Positions 61,514 to 64,000 of a DNA stretch of 64,000 nucleotides are shown here, piece by piece. The DNA comes from Wenyingzhuangia gilva (lineage in GTDB: Bacteria > Bacteroidota > Bacteroidia > Flavobacteriales > Flavobacteriaceae). The position numbers and the translations under genes were made by a program. How positions within the stretch are numbered: the stretch's first letter is position 1; each line of letters opens with the position of its first letter. The DNA lies in the NCBI RefSeq assembly GCF_030519655.1, contig NZ_JAUMIT010000001.1, positions 1 through 64,000 on the forward strand, in the 5' to 3' direction. The notes below the pieces were generated by a model. The model searched no databases. It was not told the origin of the DNA and saw only the letters and a program-made list of their open reading frames with translations.

Positions 61514-62104
61514 ATGCCTAACAGAATTGTAGATTTTTTATCGAGAACTCAACTAATACCTACTAATGAGGCTGATATATTAATGAGTTTGGTAAAACCT
61601 ATGACACTTCTTAAAGGTGAATATTTAAATTTTGAAGACAAGATACCAAAACACGGAGCGTTTGTTATTTCTGGAGTTTTACGAGAATTTTATACTGATG
61701 CTAAAGGGGTTGATTATATAAGACGATTTGCCTACGAAAATTGGTGGATGGTTGATTTATATGAACTAATACAAAACAAACCTGCTCTTTGCAGTGTACA
61801 AGCCTTAGAAAAAACTGAGTTACTTACTTTTACCAAAGAAGATTGTTTGGTTTTAATGGAAAAATGTCCTGTTGCTTCTAAAGTCTTAGAAGAAATATCG
61901 GCTGCAGAAAAATATTCCCTAGCCAAAAAAGAGAAACAAAAAAGAAGTTTAACTGCACAAGAAAACTACGAACATCTAATAAAACTTCATCCTAGGATAG
62001 ACAAAAGAATACCACTTTTTCACATTGCCTCTTACCTAAACATCAAACCAGAATCATTAAGCAGGATAAGAAAACAAATGAGTTTAACAAAAAAAAACTC
62101 ATAA
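61514..62104 (+). CDS. Crp/Fnr-family regulator 1
   Basis: A 196-residue protein with a cNMP-binding-type beta-roll (about 10-120: LLKGEYLNFEDKIPKHGAFVISGVLREFYTDAKG) and a C-terminal helix-turn-helix ending RIPLFHIASYLNIKPESLSRIRKQM. The cyclic nucleotide-binding residues of Crp are not evident and there is no Fnr-type cysteine set, so the ligand is unknown. It resembles many Bacteroidetes Crp-like proteins. A close paralogue lies 223 bases downstream. Confidence 0.9.
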   Translation: MPNRIVDFLSRTQLIPTNEADILMSLVKPMTLLKGEYLNFEDKIPKHGAFVISGVLREFYTDAKGVDYIRRFAYENWWMVDLYELIQNKPALCSVQALEKTELLTFTKEDCLVLMEKCPVASKVLEEISAAEKYSLAKKEKQKRSLTAQENYEHLIKLHPRIDKRIPLFHIASYLNIKPESLSRIRKQMSLTKKNS

Positions 62105-62327
62105 ACAACTTATTTTCTGTTAGTTATTTTTTTAATACTCAAAACAACTATTATTTATTTTATTATTAATTTTTAATGTAATTTTGCTAACCTATTAAAG
62201 AAAAATTAACAAAGTTGTAAAACGGATTTATTATTGTATTGATATATAAATACCTGCTAAAATTTATATAGTTATCTGTACTATGTTAGATATTACAATT
62301 ATAAACCCACCCTAAATCATTTGAGTA

Positions 62328-62903
62328 ATGCTTTATAAAATAAAAGAGTACTACAAAAAGAGAGGCGTTATTATTCCCGAAAATGAATTTGATATCATTT
62401 CTGAATTTCTTCAATGTAGATCTTTAAAGAAAAAAGAATTTTTCTACAAAACTGGAGATACTAACACTTCTGCGGCATACATCCTTAAAGGAGCTGTGAG
62501 AGTATTTATTACTGACAAACAAAAAACAGAATACAATCGTTTTTTTGCATTTGAAGATTGGTGGATAGGAGAATACCATCAAATAATGAACAACCTACCT
62601 TCTAAAACGAGCATACAAGCCCTTGAAAAAACAGAAATGATTGAAATAACAAAGGAAGCCTTTGATGTTATTTTAGAAAATTGCCCTGTATTTACAAGAG
62701 CCACTTTTAACTTTTATTTAAAAAATTATGCCAACCTTTTAGAAAAAGAAGAAATTAAAAAAACGTTAACCATAGAAGATTTGTATCTAGATCTTTTAAA
62801 AAACAAACCAGAAATTTTAAAAAGAATTCCGCTTTATCACATTGCAAGTTATTTGGGCGTTAAACCTGAGTCTCTTAGTAGGGTTAAAAAGAAATTTCAA
62901 TAA
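62328..62903 (+). CDS. Crp/Fnr-family regulator 2
   Basis: A 191-residue paralogue of the previous gene. The same layout is seen: beta-roll (LKKKEFFYKTGDTNTSAAYILKGAVRVFITD, about 30-110), a WWIGEYHQI motif in place of WWMVDLYEL, and a helix-turn-helix ending RIPLYHIASYLGVKPESLSRVKKKF. The shared tails suggest overlapping DNA targets. The two genes have independent starts. Confidence 0.9.
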   Translation: MLYKIKEYYKKRGVIIPENEFDIISEFLQCRSLKKKEFFYKTGDTNTSAAYILKGAVRVFITDKQKTEYNRFFAFEDWWIGEYHQIMNNLPSKTSIQALEKTEMIEITKEAFDVILENCPVFTRATFNFYLKNYANLLEKEEIKKTLTIEDLYLDLLKNKPEILKRIPLYHIASYLGVKPESLSRVKKKFQ

Positions 62904-62972
62904 ATCCTATCGGTAAAATTTAATTTTATCGCTTTCATTATTTGCTTTGATTTTATAACCATTCATTTTACG

Positions 62973-62980
62973 TATCTTTG
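62973..62980 (+). promoter_or_regulatory. -7 box TATCTTTG for der
   Basis: A TAnnTTTG match 17 bases before the ATG of der. A TTTG at 62946-62949 lies 23 bases further upstream and could be the -33 box. Confidence 0.6.
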
Positions 62981-62997
62981 CACAAAATTTACATTTC

Positions 62998-64000
62998 ATG
63001 AATAGTATTGTAGCCATAGTAGGAAGACCAAATGTAGGAAAATCTACGTTATTTAATAGATTGATTCAGCGTAGAGAAGCTATTGTTGATGACGTTAGTG
63101 GTGTTACAAGAGACAGACATTATGGTAAAAGTGATTGGAATGGAAAAGAATTTTCTTTAATTGATACTGGAGGATATGTAGAAGGATCTGACGATATTTT
63201 TGAAGAAGAAATTAGAAAGCAAGTTATTTTAGCACTTGAAGAATGTGATATTATTGTTTTTGTAGTTGATGTTACTGCAGGAATTACTCCTTTAGATGAG
63301 ACTGTTGCTATTCTTTTAAGAAAAACTAAAAAACCTGTTTTTGTAGCTATCAACAAAGTTGATAACGCTATGAGAGAATCTGATGCCTATGAATTCTACA
63401 ATCTAGGTTTAGGTGATTTTTACACCATTTCATCAATTAATGGAGGTGGTACTGGAGAATTATTAGATGCTTTGGTAAAAGAAATGCCTGAAAAAGATGA
63501 AGATGACACAGACATTAACCCTAGTGATGAATTACCAAGATTTGCGGTTGTGGGAAGACCAAATGCAGGAAAATCATCTTTTATAAATGCCTTAATTGGA
63601 AAAGACAGAAATATTGTAACTGATATTGCTGGAACTACAAGAGACACTATTGATACTGTTTATAATAAATTTGGTTTTGATTTTAAACTAGTAGATACTG
63701 CTGGAATTAGAAAAAAATCAAAGGTTAAAGAAGATATTGAATTTTACTCTGTAATGAGAGCGGTTAGAGCTATTGAGTATTGTGATGTTGCTATTTTAAT
63801 GGTAGATGCTACTCGTGGTTTTGAAGGTCAAGATCAAAATATTTTTTGGTTGGCTCAAAAAAACCGTAAAGGAATTGTGATTTTGGTTAACAAATGGGAT
63901 TTGCTAGACAAAGAAACAAATACCATGAAAAAGTGTGAGGAAATGATTCGTAAAGAAATTGCTCCTTTTACAGATGTTCCTATTATTTTCACCTCAACCA
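62998..64000 (+). CDS. der: GTPase Der (EngA), N-terminal part, cut by the window edge
   Basis: An open frame from the ATG at 62998 to the last base (334 codons, no stop). Two tandem GTPase domains are characteristic: [14 protein letters not shown] (about 9-22) with [10 protein letters not shown] and DTGGYVEG, then [14 protein letters not shown] (about 184-197) with [24 protein letters not shown] and VNKWD. Der is essential for assembly of the 50S ribosomal subunit. The KH-like C-terminal domain lies past the window edge. Confidence 0.97.
   Translation, partial: MNSIVAIVGRPNVGKSTLFNRLIQRREAIVDDVSGVTRDRHYGKSDWNGKEFSLIDTGGYVEGSDDIFEEEIRKQVILALEECDIIVFVVDVTAGITPLDETVAILLRKTKKPVFVAINKVDNAMRESDAYEFYNLGLGDFYTISSINGGGTGELLDALVKEMPEKDEDDTDINPSDELPRFAVVGRPNAGKSSFINALIGKDRNIVTDIAGTTRDTIDTVYNKFGFDFKLVDTAGIRKKSKVKEDIEFYSVMRAVRAIEYCDVAILMVDATRGFEGQDQNIFWLAQKNRKGIVILVNKWDLLDKETNTMKKCEEMIRKEIAPFTDVPIIFTST

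Noticed and set aside
1-64000. tRNA, rRNA, CRISPR-Cas, prophage or secretion system
   Set aside because: None was recognised by eye. Intergenic regions are short, and no cloverleaf-like or phage-type genes were seen; a tRNAscan or Rfam scan could not be run.

Overview
The window looks like a marine Flavobacteriia (Bacteroidetes) chromosome. The DNA is clearly AT-rich. It carries SusC/SusD pairs, a hybrid two-component sensor, an N-terminal GSCFA protein, DUF6702/HupE-type proteins, many lipoproteins, and TAnnTTTG-type -7 promoter boxes in place of the E. coli consensus. Calls come from reading the sequence and translations by eye; no database search was run.

Left flank (1-22.4 kb). The 5' end of an IS3-type transposase runs off the left edge beside a lipoprotein esterase with collagen-like repeats. 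Then come three small related proteins of unknown function (one with an extremely His-rich head), a sialate-acetylesterase-like enzyme, and a minus-strand block (menE, GSCFA, small membrane protein, alaS). MenE carries an in-frame palindromic-repeat insertion. Further right are an M23 peptidase and MerR regulator, a LemA/TPM/Bax-inhibitor/TPM cluster, a NarL-type kinase/regulator pair, a small secreted repeat protein, rhodanese, a PAS kinase, an AraC regulator, pirin, YceI, and a DUF6702/HupE pair.

Central polysaccharide utilization locus (about 22.58-58.89 kb). Plus-strand units encode a CE12-like esterase, a LacZ-type GH2, a double-SGNH lipoprotein and a large hybrid two-component regulator. 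Minus-strand units encode GH31; SusC/SusD pair 1 with two surface lipoproteins; SusC/SusD pair 2; and a sulfatase, GH43-like, L-rhamnose mutarotase and SGNH hydrolase group with a lyase remnant. A final plus-strand set encodes GH106, GH105, GH28 and an esterase-GH43 fusion. GH106, RhaM, GH105, GH28 and CE12-like esterases together point to an acetylated rhamnogalacturonan-like polyuronide; the sulfatase suggests a sulfated, possibly algal or seagrass, version. No intact polysaccharide lyase lies in the window.

Right flank (58.9-64 kb). proBA for proline synthesis, two tandem Crp/Fnr-type paralogues, and the start of der (engA), cut by the window edge.

The most noteworthy items are the three-paralogue small-protein cassette, the repeat insertion inside menE, the PUL with its modular esterases and lyase remnant, a possible shared operator upstream of several PUL units, and the GPEAKN-repeat protein.
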